Shown: in pieces, positions 34,685 to 47,405 of the stretch
Layout of the letters: the number at the start of each line of letters is the position of its first letter
How positions within the stretch are numbered: position 1 is the first letter of the stretch
Assembly: GCA_027943245.1 (NCBI GenBank)
Contig: JANDJZ010000094.1
Coordinates: forward strand, 1-64,000
DNA from: Acanthamoeba sp. SK_2022b
Taxonomy: Eukaryota; Discosea; Longamoebia; Acanthamoebidae
Length of the DNA: 64,000 nt
Reading direction: 5' to 3'
Notes under the pieces: generated by a model
What the model was told of the DNA's origin: nothing
The model's database searches: none
What the model saw: only the letters and a program-made list of their open reading frames with translations
Position numbers and translations under genes: made by a program

Positions 34685-35258
34685 CTTGCGTCTTTGTGGT
34701 TGTATTTAAATAGTTAAATAATTTTTGTTTATTTTTCGTGTGCTGTTTTGTTTTTCCTTCACTCCAGCTTTTCTCTCACAAGCCACGGAGCTGCGGTTGC
34801 TCGCACTGATCCACAATGCCGTCTCTGATTCAGAGTACTCTGAGTAGCTGTGCTCGGCACCCATGCCGCCAATCTTCCGAACCTCCACATTCTCTTGCTT
34901 AAATCTTTTTTTTTTGTGTTTTGTTTTGTTTTGTTTTTTTTAAACGCCTGGCAACGTTGCCTTTCTTGGGGTGCCGGTTCAACCGAGAATGGTCAGTGTC
35001 GTTCCCGACGCGGCCAATTCGGCCACCTTCTCGTGTTCCACACGGAGTGTCTCCCTACGATCTTGAAGCACCACTTTCCTACGCTGCTTGTTCTCGATTC
35101 CCACTGGTCACTTCACCCTCTCGTTCCTCCCTTTCTCCTCCTCTTCCTCGACCACTCGTCAAGGGGCGAGCGAGGGCTTCATCCTCGATCGACAGCGCCC
35201 CCTTCTTAAGGTTGGCTCCTTTCATTTGAGAAATCTACGGCCGATTCGCGGATACTAG
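34685..35258. promoter_or_regulatory. Divergent promoter region TAF11/RapGAP
   Basis: Contains T-rich stretches near 34900-34945 and C/T-rich sequence before the RapGAP start. No TATA box or recognisable transcription-factor site stands out. Confidence 0.4.
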
Positions 35259-37551
35259 ATGTGGGGGAAGAAGGGGAGGTCGTCTCCCACGCACGAGGGG
35301 GGAGGGACAGGCCAGGGCAGCGGGGGTGGAGGTGGGACCGCCGAGGCCGTGGGCACACTTCGCCGCAGCGGGACCGTGTACGGGCAGCTGAGCTATAACC
35401 CCACCAAAGCGGGCCAACTAGACGCACAGATCTTGAATACGCAACTACAGAGCGTCCAGATGCAGCTCCAGGAAAAGCACAACGAGCTCAACTACTTCAA
35501 GGTGACCCCCCCCCCGCCAATTGCCCTGCCCTTGTAGAGTACTACTCAAGGTGATTTATGCGGCCTCCTTGTTGTTTCTACCCGTTGCAGGCGCACTGCG
35601 AAGAGCTGGAGAAGGAGGTGGCCAGGCTCAAGCTACAGCTGTCTCTTAAGGACCAGGAGCTGGAGGATCTCACAGCGCGCCTGGACCCAATGCCGACGTC
35701 AGCGCGCAGCCGCACCTTCTCTTCCGCCACGGGCTTAACCAACCCTGTTGTTGGGCCGCTCCCCGTGGCCACCCGTTCGGCCACTGTGAGCGGCGACGAC
35801 GCCTCGGCCGCCGCTGCCCATCTGCGCGGGACCGGCCGGCCCACCAAGGTGGCGCCCTGGGTGATGGGTATCGGCAGCTGTCGCCTCATGCGCCACAAAG
35901 AGCCCAGCAGCCCGCCCCAGCCGTCGCCGTTGAGCATCACACAGCCGCCGCCCACGAGCCCGCAGCAACCCGAAGTCAGAGGCAGCTCTCTGCGGTCGAG
36001 CGGCGGAATGCTGCGTTCCGCGGAAGGCGAAGGCGTCATGAGCGCCATCGGCGAGCGGTCTCGGCTCAGCGCCGAGATCCACCCCGCGCCCAAGGAGGAG
36101 CGCAGGCGCCTATCCATACTGGCGACGCTGGCGGCGGCCGGCGAGGCGTCCAAGGACTACGACACCTACCACTGCGATCTCGAGAACGTCACCAAGATCA
36201 ACGCGCTCGAAGCCGAAGTCAACGCGCTCGAGGCCGAGGTCAAGATGCTGGAGCGGGTCGCCAGCGGCGACGCGCTGGGTCTCGACATGGATGCGGACAT
36301 CATCGTGGGATCTCCGGTCTCGAGCCTGTCTTCGCCCGTCAGCAGCCCGCAGCCCCTCCGCATCATCGCCAACTCGGCGCCGGTGCCCACGCGGATCAGG
36401 CACCGCGTCTCGTTGGGCGAGGCCAGGGCGGCCGCTCCGCAGCATCAGCTGCTGCGGCAGCAGTCCTACGACTTTGACGAACAAGACAGCTTCGATGAGG
36501 GCAACAGCAGCCACAAGCAGAGCGAGGAAGATGAAGACGATGACAACAGCGGATATGAGCAGGAGACTACCGAGGCGCTCGCCGCCATCAACCCCGACCA
36601 GCGACGCCACCCTATGTCCATGCGCTCACTGTCGGCCAACTTCACAAAGGAGGTGTCGACCAACGCCAGCGCCAGCACGGGAAGCGCCGGCGAGAGCCAG
36701 GGCCAGGGCCAGTCGACTTCCGACGGCGACGAGCCACAGGAGTCGGCGCCGGCGACCGAGGAGCGACCGCAGCGGTTCACGTTCTGGGTCAAGGCCGGCG
36801 CCCCTTTGCCGCGGGTGGACGACGCCTCCCCGGCGGAGGGCAAGAACGCCAAACGGAAGAGCCTCTCCTCTCTCCGACTCGTCAAGGAAGAGAACCGAAG
36901 AGCCAGCACCAAGGTACACCCGATACGACACACGACGTGACAACAACGCCTGCCTTGGGTGGGCGAGAAATGGGCGAGACTGACCGTGTGCGCGTGTGTC
37001 GCGATTGCCCCAGGGCGCGTTTTGTCCATTGGTCGAGCAGTGCGAGGGTTTCACCGTCGAATGTGAATACGACTATACGATCAAGGTCCACCACAACCTC
37101 CTCTTGTGCCCCCCCCCCCATCTGGTTCCCATTCTGAACGGTCCGCTCCTGCAGACGGACACGAGCTACTACAGCTTCCTCCAGCAGAACTGGTACAGAG
37201 AGCACTACTTCTCGCAGGGTACGAGCACGCACGGACGTGTGTGTAGAGGGAGGGAGGGGGAGGGGCAACGCAATCGCCTCATTCGCTCCGCGGAGCAACG
37301 CCGGTCCCCGGCTGACTCGCCATCGTGTACACCCGTGGCCGAGTGCAGAGCACACGCGCTTCATTGGGGTGGACACGCCGCTCGGCACGGTGATCACGGC
37401 GGTGAAGCGGGAGAGGGACCCCGCCGCCCCCGAGAACTACATCTACAACGTCATGGTCCTCACTCAGGACGTACGTCGCGCCCATCGATCGCCAACCCCC
37501 CCCCCCCCAACAAGGCGAAGCCGCTCCCCCGCCCGCGCGGTCCGTAATCGT

Positions 37552-37634
<83 letters not shown>

Positions 37635-37653
37635 GTGTGTGTGTGTGTGTGTG

Positions 37654-37727
<74 letters not shown>

Positions 37728-39233
37728 TTCCAGGGTGACCAGAAGGCGACTGTACCGCCCAGCGCATTGGGAGCGGCCGCCGCCACGCCGGGGTGGGCAC
37801 ACAAGGTCGTGGAGGCCTCGTTTCCTCTCCTGCTCACCACCGGTATCCACCCACTGGGCCCCTCCTCCTCTTCTGCCACCGCGGCGGTGAGCTCGGTCTG
37901 TCGGTCTGTTTGTCTATACGTCTGTACGCTAAAGCGAGAAAACACGTTTCGTTGCGTCGGCCAGGCTGTCTGAAACAGATCGACCATCCGCAGCTGCCGC
38001 AGGCAATCGTTGGCCTCGAAGAAAAGGAGGTGCCGAGCGCCCCTCCCCCCCGAGTTCTCACTTGTCAAACTCTCCGACTCTGACTTCTCTCTCTCTCTCT
38101 CTTGGAATCGATAGCGGCCACGAAAGTACAAGATAGGCGTAGTCCTGGTGGGGAAGGACCAGAACTCAGAAGAACACTTCTTTTCCAACCGTGCGTGCCC
38201 TCATCATCACACGCGCGCACATGTGGTGGTGGTGGTGGTGGTGGTGGTGGTGGTGGTGGTGGGAGCTCACGGAGTCGGTGGCCATCGGGCTTGCAGGAAA
38301 AGGGAGTCCGGACTACGAGCTGTTCCTGCAGCTGCTCGGGAATCGGGTGCGGCTGCAGGGATGGGAGAAGTTCGCTGGCGGACTCAATGTAAAAACCGAC
38401 GTCACGGGAACCGAATCCATCTACACCGAGTGGCGGGGCAACAAGATCATGTACCACGTCTCCACGCTGTTGCCCTACACCCCCGACGACACCCAACAGG
38501 TGCAGAAGCCCCCTCCCCCCCCATTGCACGCATGCTGGGCCTGACCCGTTGCTGGTGCAGATCGAGCGGAAGCGACACATCGGCAACGACATCGTGTTGA
38601 TCGTGTTCCTTGACGACAGCACCGCCTCCTACTGTCCCAGCATGATCAAGTCACACTTCATCCGTATGTGCTTTCCCTCTCCCTCTCTCTCTCTCTTTCT
38701 CTCTCTCTCTCTTCCCCGACGGCAGGTATGTGTGATGGTGCGCGCAACTCTGTTGGGGGCAAGACGCTGACGTTGCGCGTCGTTACGTGTAGATGTGGTC
38801 GTGCTCGTGCGTGTCGAGAGGCGAGACGAGAACGGCAACGCATCACACCTCAGGTAAGCTCTGTCCTCGGGCTCGGGACGGCGCTTGATCGAGACTCACG
38901 CGCGACCTTTTATGTCGCACAGAGTGGCGGTGACGGCCAAGGAAGGCGTCCCACTCTTTGGGCCTTCGTTGCCCAAGCCAGCTGTGTTCCCTATCAACGA
39001 TCCGCGCAGCTTCCGAGACTTCTTCCTTTCGAAACGTGCGTCGGCTACGCAGCCCCACGCCCGCGAACTCACACACACGCTCATCGCCGTGTGTGTTGCG
39101 TGTGTTTTGTGTGTCTACCACTGCAGTGATCAACGCAGAGCTGGCGGCCTACAGGACGGCGTCCTTCTCGCGCAAGCTCCGGATCGCGCGCCGGGCCATG
39201 CTGGACGACATCTCGCTCAAGTACTGGACGTGA
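35259..39233 (+). CDS. Rap GTPase-activating protein (RapGAP domain) with coiled-coil N-terminus
   Basis: About a dozen exons from ATG 35259 to the stop at 39231-39233. The N-terminus is Gly-rich, then a coiled coil (QILNTQLQSVQMQLQEKHNE and HCEELEKEVARLKLQLSLKD), then a long Ser/Pro/Ala-rich, probably disordered exon to about 36914. The catalytic domain begins near 37015: ECEYDYTIKVHHNLLLC, a WYREHYFSQ segment, FIGVDTPLGTVI, RKYKIGVVLVGKDQ, FLQLLGNRV and HIGNDIVLIVFLDD. The GND asparagine matches the catalytic asparagine thumb of Rap1GAP. The protein should turn off Rap-type GTPases, which control adhesion in amoebae. Introns hold a long TG repeat and a TGG repeat. Confidence 0.87.
37556..37726. 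repeat. (TG)n dinucleotide microsatellite
   Basis: About 170 bp of TG repeat with two short TTG interruptions near 37630-37655, inside a RapGAP intron. It is the longest simple repeat in the window and can adopt Z-form DNA. Confidence 0.97.
38222..38262. repeat. (TGG)n trinucleotide microsatellite
   Basis: About 13 TGG units within the RapGAP gene, most probably intronic because the flanking exons join at the GT after 38190 and the AG near 38298. Confidence 0.9.
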
Positions 39234-39452
39234 TGAGTGCGCGCTCTGCCGATCCAGCGCGCCAGTTGTACAACACAAACCATTTTTCCGCTGCCCCTTG
39301 TTTTCCTTGCCCTGCGGACCGGCAAGCTGCCCAACCAAAGGATGATGTAGTGGCTGTAGTAAGTCTCATTAAAGAACAAGAGAAGTGGAAGATTATTGGA
39401 GAGAAGGTCTTTAGGGTGGGTGTTTAATTCGGGGTCGCATGGGCAAGCCGAT

Positions 39453-40075
39453 TTACACAACAGTGCCGGCAGAGCTGGCAATACGGGGCCACAGATCGGC
39501 GCACTCCTTAGCCACGGGTCCGGTGATGGCGGAGCCCTTCATTTCGCCCTTGGGGTTCACGATCACGCCAGCGTTGTCCTCGAAATAAATAAACACACCA
39601 TCCTGCCGCCTGAAGGGCTTCCTCTGTCTGATGATGACGGCGGGGGTAACTGCGGAGCGGAGAGGATGTGAGCGTTTCGTCAACACAGGCCAGACACTCG
39701 ATTGAGAAGAAAGGAGATCCGATTGACGTACCCTTCTTCCTGAGCTCGGGCTTACCCTTCTTGACGGTGGCCATCACCATGTCGCCAGAGGCGGCAGCGG
39801 GCAGCCTGTTAAGGCGGGCACCGATGCCCTTGACGGAGATGACGTACAGGTTCTTGGCACCGGTGTTGTCGGCGCAGTTCACCACGGCGCCGACGGGCAG
39901 ACCGAGGGTAATCCTGAACTTAGCACCAGTGGTAGCACCCGCTCCTACACATTGTAAGAAATGCAACGAATGTGGTCAGAAAGTGGCCTTCGGACCGTAT
40001 CGACACAGCCTGCGCGGCAAGACCCACAGAGCGCGCAAGGAAGAACAAGAACGCAGCAGTACCTCTCTTAGGCAT
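39453..40075 (-). CDS. RPL23: 60S ribosomal protein uL14
   Basis: Three exons (40063-40075, 39732-39944, 39453-39649) join to 423 nt or 140 residues, the standard eukaryotic length. The sequence follows uL14: [68 protein letters not shown], and the end [18 protein letters not shown]. It lies at the subunit interface and near the elongation-factor site. The first exon is 13 nt (MPKR plus one base). Divergent from the PH-domain gene at 40454. Confidence 0.96.
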
Positions 40076-40453
40076 GTTGATTCGGTGGGGAGATGGACGA
40101 TGTAGAGGAAGAAGAAAGAAAGAAGGACTGGCTCCTCCCAAACCCGGTATTTGCCCTGGCCGGCAGACCGTCGACAAATAACGCCCGTTTTTTCTGCTTG
40201 CTCCTCCCAAAAAATGAAATAAAAATTAATTTTGGCGGTTTTTGTCGCTTTTTCGTTCTTTTGGGTGTTGGCCTCTTGTTCTTGCCTCTGCACAGGTGAA
40301 GAGCCCCCCTCCCTCCTTTCCGTTGACCACCCCCATCCACCAACTCTTCTCCGCTCTTTCCTCTTGTATCGCCAATCTACTTTTGATTTTCAACGCAGCG
40401 CAGATCTCAAACCCCCCCCCCCTCCTGCGTTGTTGAGAAAGAAAGGAAGACGA

Positions 40454-40996
40454 ATGGAAACGCCGGAGCACCCGTCGGGGCAGCCCGCCACCAGCACTGG
40501 CGAGACAGAGTCCAACCAACTCGGGGAGCTCTCCTGGCAGAAAGAGGACTGGCGCAGCACACAACGCGCTCTCGGTACTCCCCAAAGCTTTCCCCACCAG
40601 CCGCCCCTCTGTTCGCGAACAGCAAAACGGACAAAATTGGTTAGTCTGCGATTGGCGGGTTGAATTGTACGAGGCTTGGGGACACCAGCTCTGCTGCTGA
40701 CAACGCACCGCGACGTCGCGATGCGTGTTTGCGTGTCTCTCTCGCATGTGTGTCGTTCGTGCGGTTGGCATGGGGCCGCGGTGGTGGCGGGTGAAGAGCG
40801 CGACAAACGCAGCCTAACCCCGCTTGCCACAGGCAGCAAGAAGTCGCAGGCGAAGCAGGCGGTGAGCGGCAAGCTGGCCGAAGCCGAGGGCGTCGTGTCC
40901 GAGGCCAAGAAGGCCATCACCGCCGAGAAGTTCGACGACGCCCTTCGCCTCTTCCCTCGAGCCCTCGCCATCTACGAGGAAGCCGTGCGTCTCCTC

Positions 40997-41065
<69 letters not shown>

Positions 41066-41485
41066 CACACACACACACAACACACACACAACACACACGA
41101 CGCACGCATGCACGCACGCATACGTGACTCATTCATCTTTGTTTTTGGGTCATGCAGGAGAAAGATGACGCACAGCGGGAGGGCATGTTCCAACTTTACT
41201 TTTCGTGGGCCTTCGCGCTGCAGGAAAAGGGCAAGCGAGAATACCTCAACATGTACGCCCACCGTTCAGTAAACCTCGTGCGTGCGTAGGCGCGCGCGAG
41301 TGCGATGCCGTCCACAATACATAGACACAAAAGGAGAGAAAAACGATTAATGAGGGCGCATTCGTTGACAGGGAGGGCCAGGATGAGGCCAAAGTCGACG
41401 CCGTCGACAATTGGTTCATCGAGGGCATCAAGAAGCTCAAACTCGCACTCGAGCAGAGCCCCAACAACCCAATGGCTCTGGTACG

Positions 41486-41545
<60 letters not shown>

Positions 41546-43724
41546 GCGTATCGCTTCTGCGATTGCGGATCACACTGACTCGTTGGCAATGCGTTTTCTA
41601 TATAAACAGCATTCCGCTGCGTGTGCGTTGATTTGCCGCGGCGACCTGCGGGACGGCATACCCGCCGACAAGCGCTACGCCAAGGCTTGCGTCAAACTCA
41701 AGTAACCAACAGCTCGCAGCCTCCTCGCTTGTGGATTCTGTTTGCTTGTTATTTTATTTATTTGTTATAGATTTTTTTTTTAAAAAAATCATTTCTTTCT
41801 TATTGTTATTAACGAATCGTTTTTTTATTGCCAATGTGTAGGCGAGCCATTGACTCCAACGATGAAAGCGAAACGCCGGCAGCTCTGTGGCGCACGTGGG
41901 GCAATGCTGCTCTTAAGCGAGGTACGATGTTCTCCTGTTCGCATGTGTTGTGTTGTGTTGTGCGTGCTGGCGGTGCACACTCACTTCGCCGTTGGATCTT
42001 ACAGCACAGCTGCGCAAGGTGAAGTTGGACGAGCGAGAGGAGCTGGTCAACGAGGCTGCCGAGAAGTACGAGAAAGCGCTCAAGGCCGATCCCGAGGACG
42101 GGTGCGCCTTCCCTCCCGCGCCCTTCTCTCTCTCCAGACCACACGGCCACGGCGAGAATGACGGCCCATGTCTCACATGCGTTTGTGTGTAGCATCACAA
42201 GCCACACGTATGCCCTGTTCATGCACTTCAAGGCCAACGACCTTCTCGCCCAAGCCGTGCGACAGAAAGACGTCGTACGCCGGCCCGGTCTTCGCTTTCT
42301 CTCTTTTCCTCGCTTTCTCTCTTCTTTGCCGGCTCATTCTTGTTGTCCGGTTTCTTTGCCGTCGTTCCAGGCGCCAAAAGTGCAGCTGCTGATGAAGGTG
42401 CGCGAGGCCGTCCTGACCGCCCTCGAATACAAAAACGACTGCACGCCGGCCCTCGCGCTCTGGAGCAGCTACCTGGAGGTCCACGTCGAGGTACGGCCCT
42501 GCCACCACACGAATAACGGCCAGGCGCGCTTTGGGAACAATAAATAATAACCAATCAAATAATTTAAAACAATATATATATATATAATAACGTTAAAACA
42601 AAAATGCTAACCTCGCGTTTGATGATCAGTACATCTCGCCCGACCGACAGCCGCAGATGTACCGCGAGTCGCGAGAGACCCGCAAGATCGTCGATTGGCT
42701 GAACCTGCGCCATCTCCTCCAACAGCGCGTACGACCTCACCACCTCCTCCCTGTCTTACTGCGATCACGCTACCTTATCGGCGGCGGCCTTTCTATTGTG
42801 ATCCACCACCACCTGACCACCACCACCACCACCACCACCCCACCACCACCACCACCATCACATGCTGACTCGCCGTCGTGCGTCTGCAGACGGACAATAT
42901 GCTCTACTTTGGATACGCGGTCAAGCAGGGAGGCAACCGACCGAATTGGTAAGTGCCCAGTCCCCCTGGTCGTGCATTGCCGACCGCTCAGCGTCGAATC
43001 TTGGCGGCGGGTGGCGATGCGCGTCGTCGTTTCCAGGAAGCGACGATTCTTCGTGCTCACGCCCAAGAAGCTGTTCTACTACACGGAAGCCGGAGGCAAG
43101 ATGAAGGGCAAGATCCTGCTCAACCAGGTCGCCAGCGTGACCATCGCCAACGTACATCCGCCGTTTCGCTTTCGTTCTTTACCCCCCCCCCCTCAAGTCA
43201 CGCCATCGCCCGCTGACGATGGAATGCATGGCATTTCCTCCTCCCCGCCAACGATGCGCTCCGCCAGGCTCCGCTGGCTCCGCGCGGCGCGCTGGGGCTC
43301 AAGGGCAAGGGAGGCCTCGAGGGCGAGCGCGAGGACCCGGTGGTCTCGGCCGAGGCCCAACAGAGCGAAGGCCTGGCGAACGATATCGACGGCTGGGACG
43401 AGGACGGATATGGCTTCCACATCGTTACGCCTGGACGGTGAGTTGTGCTCTCCCTCTCCCTCTCACCTCTACTCGCCGTCGACCCGTTGTTCACACATCA
43501 CAACCACACACACAAGAACATTCAATGTGGTGGTGGACTATGCGAAGCAGCGAGAGCAGTGGACGGACGCGATCTACCAGGCCATCTCGGTGATCCCCTC
43601 CCGGCCGAGCGGCAGCGCGATCGAGGGAGCGGCCGGTGGGGCCAAGGCCAAGGGGCGACTGGGTATGCTCTCCAGCATCCGTAAGCGCGCGTCTCGGGAC
43701 CGCAAGGACCTCACCGAAGACTGA
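40454..43724 (+). CDS. TPR-like helical repeat protein with C-terminal PH domain
   Basis: About fourteen exons from ATG 40454 to the stop at 43722-43724. Exon 1 ends in RAL near 40575 and continues with GSKKSQAKQAVSGKLAEAEG after an intron. The next two-thirds are helical repeats of TPR type, for example KKAITAEKFDDALRLFPRAL, QLYFSWAFALQEKGKREY, EAAEKYEKALKADPED and LLMKVREAVLTALEY. The C-terminal part is a pleckstrin-homology domain: KRRFFVLTPKKLFYYTEAGG, GKILLNQV, DGYGFHIVTPGR and VVVDYAKQREQWTDAIYQAI. PH domains bind phosphoinositides, so the protein may join repeat-bound partners to membranes. Function is not known. Several introns carry CA or CCA repeats. Confidence 0.75.
40998..41098. 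repeat. (CA)n dinucleotide microsatellite
   Basis: Long CA repeat with AACA interruptions near 41064-41095, inside an intron of the TPR-PH gene. Confidence 0.95.
41486..41541. repeat. (CA)n dinucleotide microsatellite
   Basis: About 28 CA units directly after the 5' splice site of a TPR-PH gene intron (GGTACGCCACACA context). Confidence 0.95.
42814..42857. repeat. (CCA)n trinucleotide microsatellite
   Basis: ACC/CCA repeat in an intron of the TPR-PH gene with one imperfection near 42838. Confidence 0.9.
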
Positions 43725-43862
43725 ACGCTGGAAAACAACAAGACCAAGAACCTCGTTTACCAATAACGCAAAGTGATCGCATCTTGCGACTGACCGGTTT
43801 GTGGGAAACGTTCCACACGAGGTAGACATCGTATTATTGCTTTCATTCTCAAAGCCAAGGAA

Positions 43863-43934
43863 GATTCCGTGGTGCAACGGTAGCACGCAAGCCTAACACG
43901 CTTGAGGTCGCGAGATCAACACTCGCCGGAATCA
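43863..43934 (+). tRNA. tRNA-Val (AAC)
   Basis: A 72-nt cloverleaf with perfect acceptor (gattccg/cggaatc), discriminator A, D stem gtgc/gcac, anticodon stem caagc/gcttg with loop ctAACac, and T stem gcgag/ctcgc. The T loop reads ATCAACA instead of the common TTCRANN form, but the B box still fits the minimal GWTCRANNC rule. CTTTTT follows as terminator. Confidence 0.88.
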
Positions 43935-44037
43935 CTTTTTGGCCAAGCCAATAAGTGGCGTGCCAAACCAACAGCCATCAGTCCCCACGTCAACTGTTTA
44001 CCGCGAGAAAAGAATCAAGACCTGCACACGCAGCACC

Positions 44038-44617
44038 ATGGCGACAGAGGCCTATGGTGTGCTGACGGAAGGGAAGGTGATAAGTTGGGTGTGGGGCCTT
44101 TTAGAAGCCCGCAAGCTGCTTGGTGGAAGCTCGTATGACGAATGGTCCGCAGAGGAGGTGGGGGACGGAAACCTCAATCTAGTGTTCATCGTGCGAGGTC
44201 CACACGGTGCTCTTGTGGTCAAGCAAGTACCCGCGCCCTCTTTCATTTTTTTCAATTTTTAATTATAATCCTAATAAATTGTTAATAAATTGTCCACACT
44301 GGCCAGGCTTTGCCGTACGTGAGGTGCGTCGGGGAGGGCTGGCCGTTGTCTGCACGTCGGGCGTGGTTCGAGTGGGAGGGCCTGTCGGAGCAACACCGGC
44401 ACGCCACAGGAAGGGTGCCAACGCCCATCCACTACGACCCCACACTCTACGCGTTCGCCATGTCGTACCTCTCCCCGCACATCATCCTTCGCCGCGGTAT
44501 GTGCTTCACGCACGCACACGCACGCACATGCACACGCACACGCACACGCACACGCACACGCACACGCACACGCACACGCACACGCACACGCACACGCACG
44601 CACGCACACGCACGCAC

Positions 44618-44663
<46 letters not shown>

Positions 44664-45116
44664 CACTCGTACTTGCCCCAACGCGCTGTGTTGGTGTGTT
44701 TGCGTGTAGGAGTGGTGGAGGGCAGGGAGTACTCGCGGGCGGCGGAGCACTTGGGCGAGTTCCTGGCCCGCACGCTCTACGCCACGAGCGTCTACAAACG
44801 AAGGGCGGCCGATGAGGAGGTCCGCGAGCGGCATCGCCAGGTCGAATTCTTCAACCAGAACCACATGCACACCATCACCGGTACACAGTAGTCGGTGCCC
44901 TGCGCGCTATGCTCTTCTACTCCCTCCACTTACTTTATGTCGCATGCTCGTCATGTGCCCGCCGTGCTCTAGAGGAGCTGTTCTTCGTGGATCCGTTCAC
45001 CGATTCCCCGCGCAACCGATGGACGTCTCCGCATCTCGACCACGTCGCCCTCGTAGCTCTGCCACTCCCCCTCCCTTTACCTTCTCTTCCACCACGGGAG
45101 GGCGCCCTCAGTGCTT

Positions 45117-45181
<65 letters not shown>

Positions 45182-46251
45182 TGGGTTCGTGTGCGCGCCA
45201 GGAGCTGCGCAACGATGAGGAATTGAAGGAACGGGCGCAGGCGCTCAAGCTGAGGTTCCTCACGCACAAGGAGGCCCTCCTGCACGGCGACCTGCACACG
45301 GGTTCGGTCATGGTCTCCCCCGACGACACCCAAGTCATCGATCCCGAGGTTTCGACCCACCCATTCCTCTCTATTCGTTGCAAGCTCCACGACACACACG
45401 CACGCACGCACACGGACACGGACACGCACACGCACGCGCACGCACACACGCGCACACATGTACGGGTGTTGACTGACGTATCCTGCACCCGCCCGCCCGC
45501 CATATCGTGCGCCCCAGTTTGCGTGGTTTGGACCCATCGGTACACAATGGTTGCCCAGTGCGTACAGGTCGGCAATCTAAGGCCTAGTGGATTGGTTTGG
45601 GCTGTTGGGGGCGGGGGCAGGCTTTGACGTGGGGCTGCTCGTGGGGAACCTGTTGCTGGGGTTCTTCAGCCAGGCCGGCCACGCCGCCGAGTCCCAGGGG
45701 GGCCCGGGCGCGCGCGCGGCCTACAAGCTCTGGCTGCTTGGCCTGATCCGCGAGCTTTGGCAGCACTTTGCGCGAGGCTTCCTCGAACTATGGGAGGAAG
45801 ACCACGGCGGCGCCGGCCACGAGGTGCTGTCTGGGACCTTCTCTACACAGCGCGCCGCGGGCCCCGAGCTGACGCTGAGTTGGTGGCCATTTGTTGTTGC
45901 GCAGCGGAGAGAAGCCGAGGAGGCGGTGGAGCGGATATGGGTCGACACGTTGGGCTACGCGGGGAGCGCCATCATACGGCGGATTGTGGGACTCGCTCAC
46001 GCGCTCGAGCTGGAAGCCATCAAGTTACCCAACTCCCCTCCCCATGGCCGGTGTGTCTACACACATGATGTTGTAGTAACCATAACCTGGTTGGCGTGAG
46101 CAGGGACCCCGTTGTGCGCGCTCAGTGCGAACGGCGTGCGTTGGCGCTGGGCAGGGAGATGGTTGTGTTGAACCACACTCGACCAGCCTTCGCCACCGTT
46201 GACGCCCTATGTCTACGCGCTCAAGCTGTCGACGTCGGGAACCACCCTTGA
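44038..46251 (+). CDS. mtnK: 5-methylthioribose kinase
   Basis: About nine exons, ATG 44038, stop 46249-46251. It phosphorylates 5-methylthioribose to 5-methylthioribose 1-phosphate in methionine salvage. Landmarks follow the MtnK family: AEEVGDGNLNLVFIVRGP, VVKQ joined to ALPYVRCVGEGWPLS, MSYLSPHIILRRG, FFNQNHMHTITG, FVDPFTDSPRNRWTSP, then the catalytic HGDLHTGS and DPE joined to FAWFGPIG|FDVGLLVGN. The last exon, after an intron at about 46024-46105, encodes DPVVRAQCERRALALG. The start has a Met in good context and no other in-frame upstream feature. Introns hold a CACACG hexamer array, a TG repeat and CA-rich sequence. Confidence 0.9.
44507..44662. repeat. CACACG hexamer and (CA)n repeat array
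   Basis: An intron of the mtnK gene holds about 15 CACACG/CACGCA-type hexamers followed by a pure CA run, a compound microsatellite. Confidence 0.93.
45120..45181. repeat. (TG)n dinucleotide microsatellite
   Basis: About 30 TG units in an mtnK intron, 20 bp before the AG acceptor that leads to the ELRNDEELK exon. Confidence 0.95.
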
Positions 46252-46337
46252 ATCACCACATCATTCAGCAGAGGACGACCTGTATGTAGCTCCCACAGTT
46301 GCCAAATAGATCACACGGGGAATGGAAAGGGTGTTCA

Positions 46338-47372
46338 CTATGCACGAACTTCACGCTCGGCGACAAAGGAGAGGGCGACAATGAGCTTGAGCCGGGCCTG
46401 GAGCGGGTTGAGGTCTTCGTAGCCCTTCACGAGGAAGCCTCGGTCGCTGTACTTGCGCAGGCTGCCCCGGTAATAGAAGTCGTCGTAGTTCTGGCCCCAC
46501 GGACATCGTGATACAATCACTATCGGCAATCTGGGTCCAGTTCAACTACGGTGAGTGGCGCCTCATGTGCGGGCGTGTGTGTTCATACACGGGTGGCGAC
46601 GCACTTGCTCGTCCATTTGGGCGACAGGTGCTCAATGTACGAATCGGGGATGGTACCAGTCCCCATTCCGCTGAGCACGAGCCCTGCACAGTGGCACGTT
46701 CAGAAGGGGGAGCTGCAACACCCCGACCCAGAGGATAGGTGAGATCAGACGTCACCATCAAGCGTCTGGAGGAGGTCATCGGGAACGAGAAAGTTGCCGC
46801 AGCCCAGAGTGATGGGCCACACCAGCACTCGGTCCTTTGGCCGTCTCTTCTCCTCTGAGTGTCCTACCCCAATGGACGGCAGGGCGAGTGGCGCAGAACG
46901 GTGGGGAAAGGGCGGGAGAGCCGAGTAGTAGTAGAGCGGCCGGCCGTTGCGTATCTGGCCGATGGGCCCGCCAGGCAGCGAGGAGAAGCTACCGATCAGC
47001 TGAGAGTCCAGCTTCTGCACGTAGCGCGCCGCATGGATGGCGTCGTTCATCACCACCAGAGTGCCCTGTACCCTCCCCCGAGACTTGAGACCATGCACGC
47101 TCCCCTGCCAAACTCAAGCGCACCCCCCCCCCCTTGCGTACGAGTCCTCGGGAATTGGGGTCGAGGCACACGGCCAGCGAGTCACGGATGTTGGCGTGTC
47201 CGTCGTAGCCCAGCACGTCGTGCGGCTTCATGGCTCCGGTCACCACCACCGGTCGTCCCAACGAGTCAGTGGCCGGGTCGATGAGCAGCTCCAACGCAAA
47301 GGCCACTTCCTCCTGAGTCCCTCGCGATCTCATAGTTAGTTGGGCGTGTGTACCATGGGGCGTGTCGCTGTG

Positions 47373-47405
<33 letters not shown>

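Noticed and set aside
37234..37895. A long poly(Cys-Val) protein over the TG repeat
   Set aside because: It is a translation of a dinucleotide microsatellite in an intron. The same holds for other His-Thr and Cys-Val frames.
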